From Ananas comosus (Eukaryota; Streptophyta; Magnoliopsida; Poales; Bromeliaceae): a stretch of 64,000 nt of DNA. Numbering within the stretch: the stretch's first letter is position 1; every line of letters starts with the position of its first letter. The notes under the pieces were generated by a model. It saw nothing but the letters and a program-made list of their open reading frames with translations, made no database searches and was not told the DNA's origin. The DNA is taken from contig NC_033630.1 in NCBI RefSeq assembly GCF_001540865.1, positions 6,332,804 to 6,396,803 of the forward strand, read 5' to 3'. Positions 23,001 through 33,700 of this stretch are shown piece after piece. The position numbers and the translations under genes are program-made.

Positions 23001-25661
23001 TGCGAACCTGTTTAACAAATCATTTCTTTCATTATTCACAGTAACGAATTTTGCTAACCTCATTTATGCTGGGAAGATCAAATCACACAAGAAAAGTAAC
23101 ATACGACCTAACCTTGCTCTATTAGTTTTCCGCGCTGCACGACTGATATTTTATCAGCATTCTTTACGGTGGTCAGCCGATGAGCAATGACTATGGTTGT
23201 CCGGTCCACCATGATCTTTACAAGCGCATCTTGAACTATCCTTTCAGACTCTGCGTCCAATGCACTTGTCGCTTCGTCCAAAAGTAAGATTCTGGGGTTC
23301 TTTAGGATAGCCCTTGCAATTGCGATCCTCTGCTTTTGTCCACCGGAAAGCTGAGTGCCATGTTCACCGACCATCGTGTTCAACCCCTATAATAAGCAAC
23401 ATAAATGAAATTACGCACCATATTTTCTAGAAGAGCTACTATTTGCTACACAAAATAGATGAGATCAGAACTTACATTCGGCAACTTATCAACGAACTTT
23501 GCAGCATTTGCTAGCTCCATTGCTCTCCGAATTTCATCCATGGTCGCACCTTCCTTACCATATTCAATGTTCTCTTTGATGGTAGTGGTAAATAATATGG
23601 GCTCTTGGCTAACAAGCCCAATTTTCTCCCTTATCCAGGTTAGTTTAAGTTCCTTCAAATTCACACCATCTATGAGCACTTCACCTGCCTGAGGATCATA
23701 AAATCTCTCGACCAAACTAATCACGGTCGACTTCCCGCTGCCACTCTCTCCAACTAGAGCCATAGTTGTGCCGCTCGAAACATGCAACGAGAAGCCGTCA
23801 AATATCAACTGATCAGGCCTTGCGGGGTAGCTGAAGTAGATATCTTTTAGATCGATTTCGCCCTTAATGTCTGCCAACACAAGGCCATTCTCGTTGTAGG
23901 CATCGATTTCTGGCTTTCTGTAGATTGTCTCGAACATCTTATATGCTGCAGCTCGTCCTGACGCAAAGGCATTTATACACGGTGATGCCTGACCTAGAGA
24001 CCTGGTCCGAAATGTTCATTAGAAAAGATTGGTTAGATTTTGATCGCTCACATTTTAGAATTGCTAGTTGCTGAGCTCAAACATACATTGCACCGGTCAT
24101 AATAGCCATGATGACATTAATAACAGCCCCTCCGTTGTACCCTTTCTCAATGATCAGCTTGGAACCATACCATACAGCTAAGCTGTAGCTGCTGAAGACG
24201 ACGAACAGAACACAGCCAATGCCCATGCCAGCAGCAGTTCCCTCGTGAATAGCTGATTTGTACGCAGAATTGACGAATTTGTTGTACTTGTCGATGGCTC
24301 GCTTCTCACCAGTGAAAGATACAACCTGGAAGATTATGCAGGAAATTGAAAAGAAATCAAATGCAGAAATACAATAAAAAAACTTAAATGTTAAGGACCA
24401 CAAAAAAGACGAATACAACTAGAGTACTTACTGTTCTGATAGATCCTACTGTCTGCTCTACCACGTTTCCCGCTTCAGCATATGCAGCTTGGCCACGGGT
24501 TGACAATCTTGATATTGTTAAAGACATGGTTGCGCCAGCTATAACAATAGGCGGAATGCTCGACAGCATGACGAGCGAGAGAAGCCAACCTTTTGTAAAT
24601 GCAACGATGAAGCCACCAAAGAAAGTCGAGACCAATTGAATGAACTTCGCAACCTTCATAAGGCAACAGAATAACCAACAAGTCAGATGTTGATAAATTA
24701 TAACAAGTCAAGTGCAATGTGGGAGAGTCGGTATATAATAGTGCCATGTTGGATATTCATAATGCATAATAGTAAAGTGTCTTACTGATGACTTCTAGTT
24801 TACATGTTTCAAAACTCAAACCATCTATAATCCCATAGCTGATTGTCCGAAGCATTCATCGTCAAGATGATTACGTGCTCATTCTGAATTACTTTTCATC
24901 ACAAATCATATAAGGATTATTTTCGTAAGTTGATTGAGGTAGCTTGAAGAAATTATCTTTGTAAGTGTAAATTAAGATACTTTTCCTTTGAGGCAAGACA
25001 AATTGGGGTGCTGAAAACATGGAAAAAGAAAAGATGATAATGTCAATCATTCTCCAACGTCAGGTAGAGGAAACAGAAAAAGTGTCGATATAGGATGCTA
25101 TAATAGATATGAGGTAATTAGTAATTAGGTACATTGTGATTCTATTTTCTCAGGAAAAGGTATCTCGCCTTTTCACCAATAGCATCTTGGATTAATATCG
25201 TGTCGCCAGACATCCTTCCGATCACTTCTCCAGTCGTTGTTTCGTTGTCAAAGAATGCCATATCCTGCCTAAGTATCGCTTTGAGGTACAGGCGACGAAT
25301 GCGTGATGCCTGTCTCTCTCCGGTCACCATCCAGCATGACACCTCTGTTGTCAATAAATCGTGGTATTTAGAAAAAGAGAAACGAAGAAGAAACACAAAT
25401 ATGCCACAAGTTATGTGTTAGGGTCCCATCTGAATGATTTCCTAGTAGGCTTGTCTTTCAAGACAAGTCTAAAGCATGAAAGGCATGTCTCAACCGAAGC
25501 ATCGTGGACAGAGGCTTGTGAGAGACGTATCAGCAAATAAAGCACTTCTTTTGATCGTCGACGTGGCTCAGAGACAAGTTTATCTAGGGCTATGCATTAC
25601 ATTCCCTTATACTTTTAACATTCACATTGGATCTTGCTGTCGCAACTGTTTGGATGCTCAC

Positions 25662-25692
<31 letters not shown>

Positions 25693-26707
25693 GCATCAGA
25701 TGCTATGAGGACGGATTTAAACACTTACGGAGAAATGCCGCAACACCAGAGGCACCAGCAAGGTAGACAAATTTCAGAACAACCTGTAACACAGTTATGA
25801 CCTTCATATTAGATCACCACTCATCCAGTCAATTGGTCAATCAAGATCCAGTTTCATACGAAATACGGCAAAATCATTCCATATTCAGATGAAAATTGGA
25901 AAATTGGATTCCTTTTTTTTTCCTGTTGAATTGCAAAATTGGACAAATTCAAGTAAAGAACGCTAGAGATCGTTAAACAAGCAATCAGAAAATCCTATTG
26001 TAAATTTCAAAACCATCACGATATACTACGAAATTAAATTTCAAAGTTGCCTTAGAAAAGATATAACCAAATTTGAAACATGCTCTCTAAATTCTATAAA
26101 ACATCCGCAGTATCCGTTCATCCAAAAAAAAAGAGAAAAGGACAAAAAAAAAAAAGAAAAAGAAATACTCAAAGAATCACGTCCGGTGTAATCACCTCGA
26201 TCACATTAGCAAGATGTATTTGTTAGAGCATCAAGCTCTTAAGGTTTTTCTCGTGAATCACACAAACATTAACACCAGCAGATAATCGCAATGGAAACAA
26301 GGAAACGAGAGGCGAGAACGTGGGATCGATCTGAAAACCTTGGCGACGCTACGAACGACGGATTCGCGGTTGGCGACGCCGAAAGCGTCGATGAGCTGGC
26401 CGAAGATGAAGGTCATGAGCGGCATCGCCAGCCCGTTGGCGACCGCCGCCGCGGTGCCGACCGCCATCAGCGTCACGTCAGGCGCGTCCGCGAACGTGAA
26501 CAGTCTGTGCAGCGGCACCTTCTGATCCCCGCCCCCGCCGCCGCGCTTCCCCTCGCCCTCGCCCTCACCCTCACCGTCGCCATGGCCATCGCCGCTGCGC
26601 TTCTCCGCGACGCTCCTCGCCTCTCCTCGTCCTCGTCCTCCCCCTCCCATTGTTCGTCCCGTCCCTCTCCCGTCGACGCAGTTTGGCTCTGAGGGAACCT
26701 TAGCCAT
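20083..26707 (-). CDS. ABC transporter subfamily B, ABCB4/11/21-like (auxin-transport type), 12 exons, 1310 aa
   Basis: Full-size P-glycoprotein (TMD1-NBD1-TMD2-NBD2). Exons in coding order: 26707-26339, 25783-25729, 25344-25169, 24653-24432, 24325-24087, 24001-23476, 23386-23113, 23007-22341, 22244-22016, 21918-21652, 21553-21290, 20727-20083. Lengths sum to 3933 bp, and every junction I checked keeps frame. Eleven introns, ten with GT-AG ends; intron 3 has a GC donor. NBD1: Walker [10 protein letters not shown] (~438), signature LSGGQ (~542), Walker B ILLLDEA (~563). NBD2: GESGCGKST (~1102), LSGGQ (~1207), VLLLDEA (~1227). A Ser/Arg/Gly-rich linker (~643-720) joins the halves. The order and wording follow Arabidopsis ABCB4/ABCB21, plasma-membrane auxin transporters; substrate is inferred from family. 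The N-terminus (~60 aa, Gly/Arg/Glu-rich) is longer than usual. The first in-frame ATG was chosen. Confidence 0.95.
25168..25169 (-). other. Non-canonical GC splice donor of ABCB intron 3
   Basis: Exon 3 must end at 25169 to keep frame (58 codons after the split Gln codon). The intron then begins GCGAGA instead of GT and ends in AG before 24653. GC-AG introns are a known minor plant class. Confidence 0.75.
25663..25690. repeat. (GAT)n microsatellite in ABCB intron 2
   Basis: About nine GAT units, about 40 bp downstream of the exon 2 donor (on the minus strand). Confidence 0.9.
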
Positions 26708-26960
26708 GCAGCGTGATGAGGACGTAGAAATGGGATGATGGAGAAAAACAGTTAATTAAATTGGAGAAATCCAAATGCTTCTTTAAAAAAGAAACTACGT
26801 CGGCGCCTTTTCGTTTTTTAGTTTTTTTTGGGTTTCTTTTGTTTTCTTTTTATTTTCTCGAAAATTTACGATTTGTTAAATATAGGAGAGAGCTAGCGAA
26901 GGCGTCGAGAAAAATGCGGGACTCGTAGAATGCCAAGATATCTATTCTTATATTATAAGC
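26708..26960 (-). promoter_or_regulatory. ABCB promoter / 5' leader region
   Basis: Upstream of the ABCB ATG the minus strand has a long A-rich leader. A TATA-like TATATTTAAC (26875-26884) lies about 170 bp before the start codon. The assignment rests on position and motif only. Confidence 0.4.
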
Positions 26961-27079
26961 AAATAAGTTTGTTGGTTTCGTCTCACCCCACCTCTTTGTC
27001 GGTAAGTAGGTATAATTACGATTATACCCTTCATTTCATTTATTATAAAAATTATTGAAATTGAGATTAAATTTGAATA
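26961..27079. other. Spacer between ABCB promoter and AT-rich repeats
   Basis: No feature recognised. Confidence 0.4.
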
Positions 27080-27414
27080 TATATTATAAATTGTCCGATT
27101 AATTATTAAAGAATTAGTCAATATTAAAAAATTTTAAGTGCGTTGGAATTTTAACTTTTAAATTTCTAATTTGATTTGAATTTGAACTTAAAACTTGAAC
27201 TAAAGTTTTAATTGTATAATCAATTATAAATCTTTTATAGTATAAAAAAAATTCTGAAAGATATTCAATATGAATACTGATTAATTATAGACTGTTCAAT
27301 CAATTATTAAAAGAATCATCTAATTAATATAACTTCTAGATATACTACAATTTATTAAATTGAAACTTAAAATCAAACTTAAATTTAAATTGTGCCCTCA
27401 ATTATAAATTTTTG

Positions 27415-27720
27415 GGGTAAGCTTCAAATAGGCCCCTATGGTTTAGCTTATTTATATTTTGTCATCCTGTGGTTCAAAAAGTTTCACTTTAATTTTCTGT
27501 GACTTAACTTTTATTTATCAAAAAATTCTATATAAATTAGAGAAACAAAGTAACAAAAATTTTAATGAGCCACATAATGGAAAAATAAAATATACCCTAA
27601 ACTATAAATGGGCAAGGTGCAACTTTTCGAACTATAGAATGATAAAGTAAAAATAACCTAAATTATAGAGAGGAACAATGAAACTTTTTAAACCATATGG
27701 TCGCAAATTGGGGGTGTGTA
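27415..27720. mobile_element. Foldback-type MITE (CCTGTGGTTCAAAAAGTT family)
   Basis: The left half reads CCCCTATGGTTTAGCTTATT and CATCCTGTGGTTCAAAAAG; the right half has the loose inverse (AAATTATAGAGAGGAACAA..., AACCATATGGTCGC). Homologous elements sit at 28205-28500 and 29020-29315 as part of the tandem array. It resembles 1714-2148 in style. Confidence 0.5.
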
Positions 27721-28760
27721 TAAAAATTTATATTCTTAAAATTTAATTAAACAGAAATAATTTGAAACATATAGGAGGTCTTTATACAGATTTGTGTATA
27801 TTCTCTAAAATACTATAATTTTAAAAATATAATTTTTATGCATCAATCACACTTAAAAATCAGCAGCGTTAAGTTCTAAAGTTCATTATGTTAGGTATAT
27901 ATAAAATTTATAATTTTTTATGGATGGATTATTTAATTGTGTAGATTATAGGGTTTGAATTTAAATTTCAAAATTTTAAAATTCAATTAGAAAGCCTATA
28001 GTGTATATATCAAGTTTATTGGCCTTCAAGTGACATAGAAGATGAAAAGCCACCTATTTTTCTACAAGTGAATAATTTAAGGAGTTTTTCAATTAATAGC
28101 GAAATTAATAAGTTTATTAATTTTCCTCTTTATAATGGATCTTTTCATCTTCCACTTGAAATATTAAAGAAATAAATAAAATTGTGTCATTAACTATAAA
28201 TTTTTTGGTAAACCTGAAATTGGCTTCTATGGTTTAGCTCATTTTCACCTATGTGGTTAAAAAAGTTTCACTTTAAAATTTTGAGACTTAAATTTTATTT
28301 TACCAAAAAATTCTATATGAATTAGGATGGCAAATCAAAAGTTTTTAATAAACTATAGGACGGCAAAGTGAAAAATGTACTAAATTACAAGAAGGCAAAG
28401 TGTAACTTTTTGAACCATTGGATAGCAAAGTGAAAATAAGTTAAAACACAGGAAGGCAAAGTGACATTATTTAAAACACAAGATCACAAACTAGGGGTGC
28501 ATTTAACATTTGATATTCTTAAAATTTATTTAACATAGATGATCTCAACATATAGGAGATCTCTATATATAGATTTGTATACAATCTCTAAAATATTATA
28601 ATTAAAAAAAAGTCTAATTCTTACGAAATATTATAATTAAAAAAATATAATTCTTACGCGTCTGCAAAAATCAGCAATGTTTGCTTCTAAAGTTTATTAT
28701 ATTAGGTATAAAACATTGTAATTTTCATAGATGGATCTTTTAATGGTGTAGATAATGTTG

Positions 28761-28761
28761 N
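28761..28761. other. Single N: assembly join beside a cut LTR
   Basis: Left of the N is tandem-array sequence. Right of it (28762-28830) is only the last ~70 bp of a 4.2-kb family LTR, after which the array resumes. Most of an LTR appears to be missing. Confidence 0.7.
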
Positions 28762-28831
28762 AATTAAATTACACACAGGAACATCGTCAACAGAGAGTCT
28801 AATTGCACTGTCAAAATCTCAGTCCTTATAT
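28762..28831 (-). mobile_element. Terminal fragment of a 4.2-kb family LTR
   Basis: Matches 34921-34990 and 50235-50305 (AATTAAATTACACAC...CATCGTCAAC...CTCAGTCCTTA). This is the 5' end of a minus-strand LTR truncated by the N at 28761. Confidence 0.8.
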
Positions 28832-29387
28832 TATTGGCCTTCAAGTGACATAGAAGATGGAAAGCCACCTATCTTTTTGCAAGTGAATAATTTAAGGAGT
28901 TTTTCAATTAATAGCGAAATTAATAAGTTTATTAGTTTTCCTCTTTATAATGGATCTTTTCATCTTCCACTTGAAATATTAAAGAAATAAATAAAATTAT
29001 GTCATTAACTATAAATTTTTGGGTAAACCTCAAATTGGCCTGTATGGTTTAGCTCATTTTCATCCATGTGGTTAAAAAAGTTTTACCTTAAATTCTTCTA
29101 GCTTAAATTTTATTTACCAAAAAATTCTATATGAATTAGAGTGGCAAAACAAAAGTTTTTAATAAACTATAGGATGACAAAGTGAAAAATGCACTAAGTC
29201 ACAAGAGGGTAAAGTGTAACTTTTTGAACCATTGGATAGCAAATTGAAAATAAGTTAAAACACAAGGAAGCAAAGTGATATTGTTTGACGCACAAGATCG
29301 CAAACTAGGGGTGCATTTAAATTTTGATATTCTTAAAATTTAATTTAACATATATGATCTCAACATATAGGAGATCTTTATATATGG

Positions 29388-29904
29388 TGTGACGCATTGG
29401 ACCTTGCAAATTGTGGGGTTCGAGTGATTAATTGTGTTTCGAGCTTTTCCAGACTTTCTGGTGCGTCGTTGACAGTGTTCCGACCTATGGTTCGAGTCCC
29501 GAGAATTGTGGTTTGAAACGGTGTACCAAAATCCAAAAAGTTGGATTTTTGGTTAGCTCTCGGGTAGCCTTCAGCAGGCTGCGTACCGGTACGGGTTCGC
29601 TTGCTGTACCGGTACGTGATCGATTGCTGTACCGGTACGTGGTTGTGTACCGGTACACAGACCAATTCCCAGCAAAACCCGAGGCTCGGGTTTGGCTTTT
29701 CTTGGGTGGTGTACTGGTACACAAACCCATGTACCGGTACACAGTGCAGAGTGGGCTGTTTTCGTGGAGGGGTGTTTTTGCAATTGTTGCAACACCTATA
29801 TATGACACCCCAGCCCCTTTGTGAGCTCCTTTGAGCCCTAGACCAGTGGAGAAAAGGTGAGAACTCCTCCCCTATGGTTTCTTCTCCATTTTTGTTAGGT
29901 TTTT
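29388..29904 (+). mobile_element. LTR fragment with GTACCGGTAC palindrome array
   Basis: It begins TGTGACGCATTGG at a clean break in the tandem array (the array text 29314-29387 is repeated after the N at 29906-29982). Perfect GTACCGGTAC sites are at 29583, 29606, 29629, 29647 and 29731, with a one-mismatch copy at 29711. A TATATATGA box follows near 29798. The element runs into the N at 29905, so its 3' part is missing. Short ORFs here (29378-29834) are only the repeat read in frame. Confidence 0.65.
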
Positions 29905-29905
29905 N
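29905..29905. other. Single N: assembly join with repeated flank
   Basis: The sequence after the N repeats the ~75 bp that precede the LTR at 29388. This suggests a contig ending inside the LTR was joined to one carrying the empty site. Confidence 0.7.
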
Positions 29906-30762
29906 TGCATTTAAATTTTGATATTCTTAAAATTTAATTTAACATATATGATCTCAACATATAGGAGATCTCTATATATGGATTTGTATACAATCTCTTA
30001 AATATTATAATTAAAAAAAAATCTAATTCTTATGCGTTTGCGAAAATCAGCAATATTGATTCTAAAGTTTATTATATTAGGTATAAAACATTGTAATTTT
30101 CATAGATGGATCTTTTAATGGTGTAGATTATATTGATTTGGATTTAAATTTTAAAATTTTTAAAAATCAATTAGAATTGAACATTATATTAGTTCTTTTG
30201 AGCATTTCTTTTTCTTCACATGCACATCTGTGACACCCCAATAGTCCCATATCGGATGGGAATGGGTGTCACGCCCCGGGGTCCTTTTTAGGTTAAAATA
30301 CAGCGAAATTTTTTTTTTTTAAACCTGACCCCAGGGTATGCCAGACCCGCCACAAATACAGGGGGTCCACTGTTCACACGGACAGAGTCTCCCTTGTATT
30401 TGCATGGCGTCGCACAAGTATAAGATTTCCAAACAGAGTATAACCAGGATACAACCACACTACATGAATATACAATATTCAACATTCATTCACCATTCAC
30501 CAGATATTTATCATTTAGTGTTTAAACATAAAAACTATAAGAAAACTCTTTTGAAAGCTGTTCCTCACACGAAAACTTTTTCTTTTAAACGCGCTACCAC
30601 GAGGGGTAGAAAATCATTTTTCTTTTCACAAATTTCACAAATTCCTTTATTACATTCATGAAAACCCATATTTTCAAATATAATAAAAATACTGAACCAT
30701 ATAAACTATCTGAGCTATATCAACATAATAGTAAGGGTAGAAACTAAACCGAATAACCTTGG

Positions 30763-33700
30763 TGTCACGCCCCGGGGTCCCTTTAGGTTAAAAACACCGT
30801 GGAAATTTTTTGTTTTGAAATCCTAACCCCAGGGAATGCTAGATCCGCCACAAATACAGGGAATCCACTGTTCACGCGGACAGAGTCTCCCCTGTATTTG
30901 CACGGCGTCGCACAAGTACAAGAAGTAACCCAGGTACAACCACAACCAAATGAATATAGAAACGACTATGTAATCATTCATCCACCATTCACATCACAGT
31001 TATGCATTCAATATTTAAACATAAATTCACAGAAAAATCTTTTGAAAACTGTTTCCTACACGGAAACCTTTTCTTTTTAAAACACGCTACCACGAGAGTT
31101 AGAAAACTTTTTTTTTTTTTTTTCACAAAATCTATGAGTTCTATAGTTCATTCAAAATCACATGAATTCGAATAATATAAACCAACTGAACCATGAAATA
31201 TCAAAACTATTAATAACAAAGGTAAATAGGGTAGGAACTAAACCAACAAACTGGGTCGGAAGCTCTAGCGACCACTACGAACGTGTCTCACGTCTCGTCT
31301 CAACTCTCACCGCCCGCGATACCTGAAAAATGGTGGGGGAGGTGAGAACATGTAAACATGTCTCCCCTCCCAGTGCGTACCTCAAGCTGATGAAGGCGAG
31401 GAGTACTCACCGGATCAGGAAGGGCTAAACAACAGTACGGGTCAGTGGAAAAATACAGTAGCAATAATAATGAATGAAAGAGACATATATATAAAAGAAA
31501 GTACAACTACGCTACTGTAATGAACAACTGAATGTATACATGTAACAAGACTATAGTAGCAAGACAATGTAACGAAAGAACTGAAGGTATACAAGCGACA
31601 ACCGCTACTATAGCTATATGCGTCAACCGGACAAGAAGTCCAAATATACCCAATCTGGTACCTGCTATATTGGTCCGCAGACCTCAAGCGCTGCCTGTCA
31701 CTAACCTGCACCGACCTGATTCACCCGCCCCACAGGACGACCCATCCGGATAAGTACACCTCCGGTCGGTGGCCAAACCGACCCGGTGTCGTGAATACCC
31801 CCAAGTGCTGTGACTAAGTCATGCTGGTATGCTCAATACAAAACCGACTGAAGTCGGTGCCTAGGCCGAAGCCAGAAACAAGGGCGTACAACGCCAAACC
31901 ACGATCAACCAGATCGAAACACATGACAAGAGAGTCGATGTGTTGCCTGGACCCAAGGTCCACAGAGTCCAACTGACCAACAAGGTCCCTGATACGAAAT
32001 ACGAGAACCGACCAATCAGGTCAACAGATACGGAATGCACAACCAAGATCAACAGATACTGAATGCAACAACAGACCAACTAGATCAGCAGATACTGAAT
32101 GAAACAACAGACCAACTAGGTCAACAGATATGCATGTAGGTAGAACTGCACTACTCCTACTCAGGATACTAAGCATGCAAATAATGAGTAGAGTATAACG
32201 AATAAACAAGGGTGCAATGCTCAAAATACTATGCGATAGTAACAACAGAAGAGTAAGGGTAAGAAACCATCACCAAGCGTGCACTGCTGTACCGACGTCG
32301 GATCGAAGTACCCACCTGTAAGGGTGTCGCGTCTGTCTCCTGACTGCAAAAGAATGTCGACAGGACCTATAGAGGGTCCACCGGGTTAGTATCTAACCCA
32401 CAACTAATAACCACAGTATCCACAACCCCACAAACAATTTCACGAAGATCGGTTTCCCAATACCGATTACCGTAACTCGCCGGAAGTCCCGAAAACCACA
32501 CCGGGACGCCGTCGGGACCCACTAAGTGTCCCGAAACTCACCGACTCGTGTCATGAGTCACCTGCTGCCCCAAAACACTCCAATTTGGATGTTTTGGCAA
32601 CAAACACAAGGTAACACAACCCAACAATTATCGTCGGATAATTGTTCGGATCCGGGTTCCCGGAAGTGTCTATTTTGACACCGGAACCCACCGTCGCTCA
32701 CCCGTCATCATCGAATCCACAAAATGATGATAGTGACCAGCCAACAAGGCTCAGCGACAAATTATAGGATAACCAAACCACGTCGGAAGAAATCCGAACC
32801 GAAACCGCGTTCTTTCGGCGAATTTTGCCGAAAAACGCGCCGGAATCGACTTTTTGATTTCCGCAAAAGCTAACGGATCATGAACAATTAGTCCAAGGGT
32901 CACCACACACACCTATACACTGTCCACAGTAGCCGCAAGGCACACAATTGCACAAAAGCCCCTATATTTACATAAAATCCCAATATTTTATGTAAATCGG
33001 GCGATAACATGGCTCGTTCATGCAAACTGAGGACTTCCAAGGTCCGCCGAGTCACGTACTGACAAGTCTCGACGTACCGGAGACCGTGCTCATGATCTGG
33101 AGCACAATGGCTCACTGTGGGAAGCGCGGGAGCAACTCGAAGGTCTAGCGAACTGCGCGCAGTCGGGGAAAATCGCGCCGGACAGGCCGATACGACATCC
33201 GCTGATCTAAAGTAAGGTGAGCACTATGATTAGAACTGACCAACGATCACCGTGCTCACCTCCAGAGGCACCGGAACAGCCTTGGATCTCCGGATAAGCG
33301 TGCGCAAACCCAAAACAGCAGCCAAAAAGGCTCGACAGGGTCGACACCGCCGAAACAGAGGAACAGAGTCTCCCCGACAGAAACTAAGGTGAGCACGATG
33401 ATCAGCAATTTTCTACGATCATCGTGCTCCCTTCCGCAGAGATTGGGGAGGCTCGGGTTGCCCGGAACAGTAAACCATCCAAACTAAGCCCTATTTCGGG
33501 CTTGGCCGGAGCAAGCTTGCTCCGGCCGGCTTCCGGCGGCACAGAGGCACGCGCGGCGGCTAGGGATGGGTGCGAGGTAGGTGAGGAACACGATGCTCAC
33601 CTCAGTTTGCGGCGGGGAGCGGTGGCGACGACGGTGGAGCAAGCTATGCCCGCACGGGCTGAGCTCGGGTTCCAGGGGCTGCTGCGGCCACGGCGGCGAC

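Larger units (their letters stand above)
27080..30223. repeat. AT-rich ~0.8-kb tandem repeat array
   Basis: Units share blocks in the same order: TTGGCCTTCAAGTGACATAG (28019, 28842), a foldback-like element (27415, 28205, 29020), then GATATTCTTAAAATTTA...ACATATAGGAG (27735, 28505, 29325, 29915). The spacing is roughly 780-820 bp. The last unit is interrupted by an LTR and an N, and after the retroelement nest its end reappears at 50747-50890. No coding capacity. Confidence 0.75.

Noticed and set aside
29583..29740. CRISPR-like array
   Set aside because: Repeats are 10-bp palindromes with short irregular spacers in plant LTR DNA; there is no CRISPR repeat length or cas gene.
29378..29834. Overlapping ORFs rich in TGT/YRY/PVPVQ words
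   Set aside because: They are the GTACCGGTAC palindrome read in several frames and both strands, not proteins.
30267..30762. Separate short element with TGTCACGCC start
   Set aside because: It is the first ~496 bp of the outer 4.2-kb LTR, separated from its remainder by the inner LTR, as shown by the CTTGG TSD.
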